DNA of 64,000 nucleotides from Himantopus leucocephalus. Taxonomy: Eukaryota > Chordata > Aves > Charadriiformes > Recurvirostridae. The stretch covers positions 60,334,792 to 60,398,791 of the forward strand of contig RSEF01000031.1 in assembly GCA_003993805.1 (NCBI GenBank), given 5' to 3'. Both the position numbers and the translations under genes were made by a program. The notes under the pieces are model-generated. The model made no database searches. It was not told the origin of the DNA and saw only the letters and a list, made by a program, of their open reading frames with translations. Below are positions 63,197 to 64,000 of the stretch, one piece after another. Position 1 is the first letter of the stretch; each line of letters starts with the position of its first letter.

Positions 63197-64000
63197 CTGT
63201 GAAAGAAAGGTTTTGAAATAGCAAAATTTTTTAAGAGTTTGAACAATATAATTTTAGCAGTTCTTGAAATATGGAAATGAGAAAGACATTCATGTCTCAT
63301 CTTAAGGTGAGAAGTTAAAATGTAGGTTTGCATATAGGTAAAAGACTTCAGTAACTTTCAACTCAATAATCCTAAAAAATTATTATATACAGCAAACTTG
63401 AACACAAGTCCAAGCCATTAAACACCCTCTCTTCGTTTAATTTGGAAGAAAAAGAAGGCACAGGAAGGATACTGAAAATTTGAAGGCTTCATTTGGAATT
63501 TTGTTTCTCAGGCATAACTGATAATTTTGCCTGTAATCATTATTTTCTTTTTCTTTCTAATTTTCAGAGGTGCTGAGTCCTCCTCGCCCCACTTGCAATA
63601 CTATTTGTGAGCAAACTCATGTTGTGCGTTGGAGACAGAGGTCTTGCATCTTACTCATCCTTCGCTGCACAGCAGAAACCTTGGGCCTGATCCAAAGATA
63701 CCAGTGCTCAGTGAATCAAGCTCAGTCACTTTAAATGAATGTAGCTTTCAAGGAATTAGCTTTACAGGAGGAAACAAGAGCAGATCATTTCATATTTCTG
63801 GCTCATTTTTTTGAAAAATGTGGGAGGCTTCCTCCTTTTCACACATTTGGCATATAGTCCAGTTACTCCTCTTTCCTGAAAGCAGAACCTGCAAGCATAG
63901 ACTGCAAGTCAGGGCAAGGAACATTTCTTTCCCTGCTCCGAACTTCTGCCAGTCCCAACGAATGATTGATCAAAGCTGGGATTTGAATTCAGATCACTTC
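63197..64000. other. Right end of window, no gene seen
   Basis: AT-rich unique sequence; no recognised coding or repeat content. Confidence 0.45.

Overview
The window is vertebrate and almost certainly avian. Its repeats are CR1 LINE fragments ending in the typical avian CR1 3' end (ATTCTATG octamers) and one solo LTR of the avian ERVL-like type. Its genes are a type I interferon and TEK, both of which lie on chromosome Z in chicken. The Z assignment is inferred from synteny, and no species can be named.

Layout, left to right. 1-1671: 5'-truncated CR1 on the minus strand (endonuclease and reverse transcriptase remnants) that runs off the left edge. 3711-4277 (+): an intact, intronless, 188-codon type I interferon most like IFN-kappa, with an IRF-type element about 200 bp upstream. 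7860-8574: solo LTR with a perfect 5-bp target-site duplication and a CR1 fragment nested inside it. About 10.9-11.4 kb: a GC/CpG-rich island cut by a 100-N gap. 12.6 kb: CR1 remnant.

16169-57016 (-): the complete TEK (TIE2/angiopoietin receptor) gene. I could place all 23 coding exons, every one with GT-AG borders. The phases join into a 1127-residue protein (human: 1124). Domain order is signal peptide, Ig1-Ig2, three EGF modules, Ig3, three fibronectin III domains, transmembrane helix, split tyrosine kinase with a conserved kinase insert, and a C-terminal tail. Exon 1 also carries a 5' leader of at least 290 nt with a series of short upstream ORFs. These resemble, in position and partly in length, those I recall from the human TIE2 leader. 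The last uORF overlaps the TEK start codon.

57.3-64 kb: upstream flank of TEK with one CR1 copy (61.6-62.2 kb, + strand) and a 140-nt exon-like block at 63057-63196 (-) that I cannot assign.

TEK and the interferon are convergent, with about 11.9 kb between stop codons. As I recall it, in human TEK and IFNK are on the same strand, with EQTN and MOB3B between them and IFNK nested inside MOB3B. No MOB3B or EQTN coding exon is visible here, but the CpG island lies where a leftward MOB3B promoter would be expected. I found no wholly new system. The most interesting items are the uORF-rich TEK leader, the IFNK-TEK arrangement, a direct repeat pair flanking the in-frame TEK exon 11, and the orphan exon.
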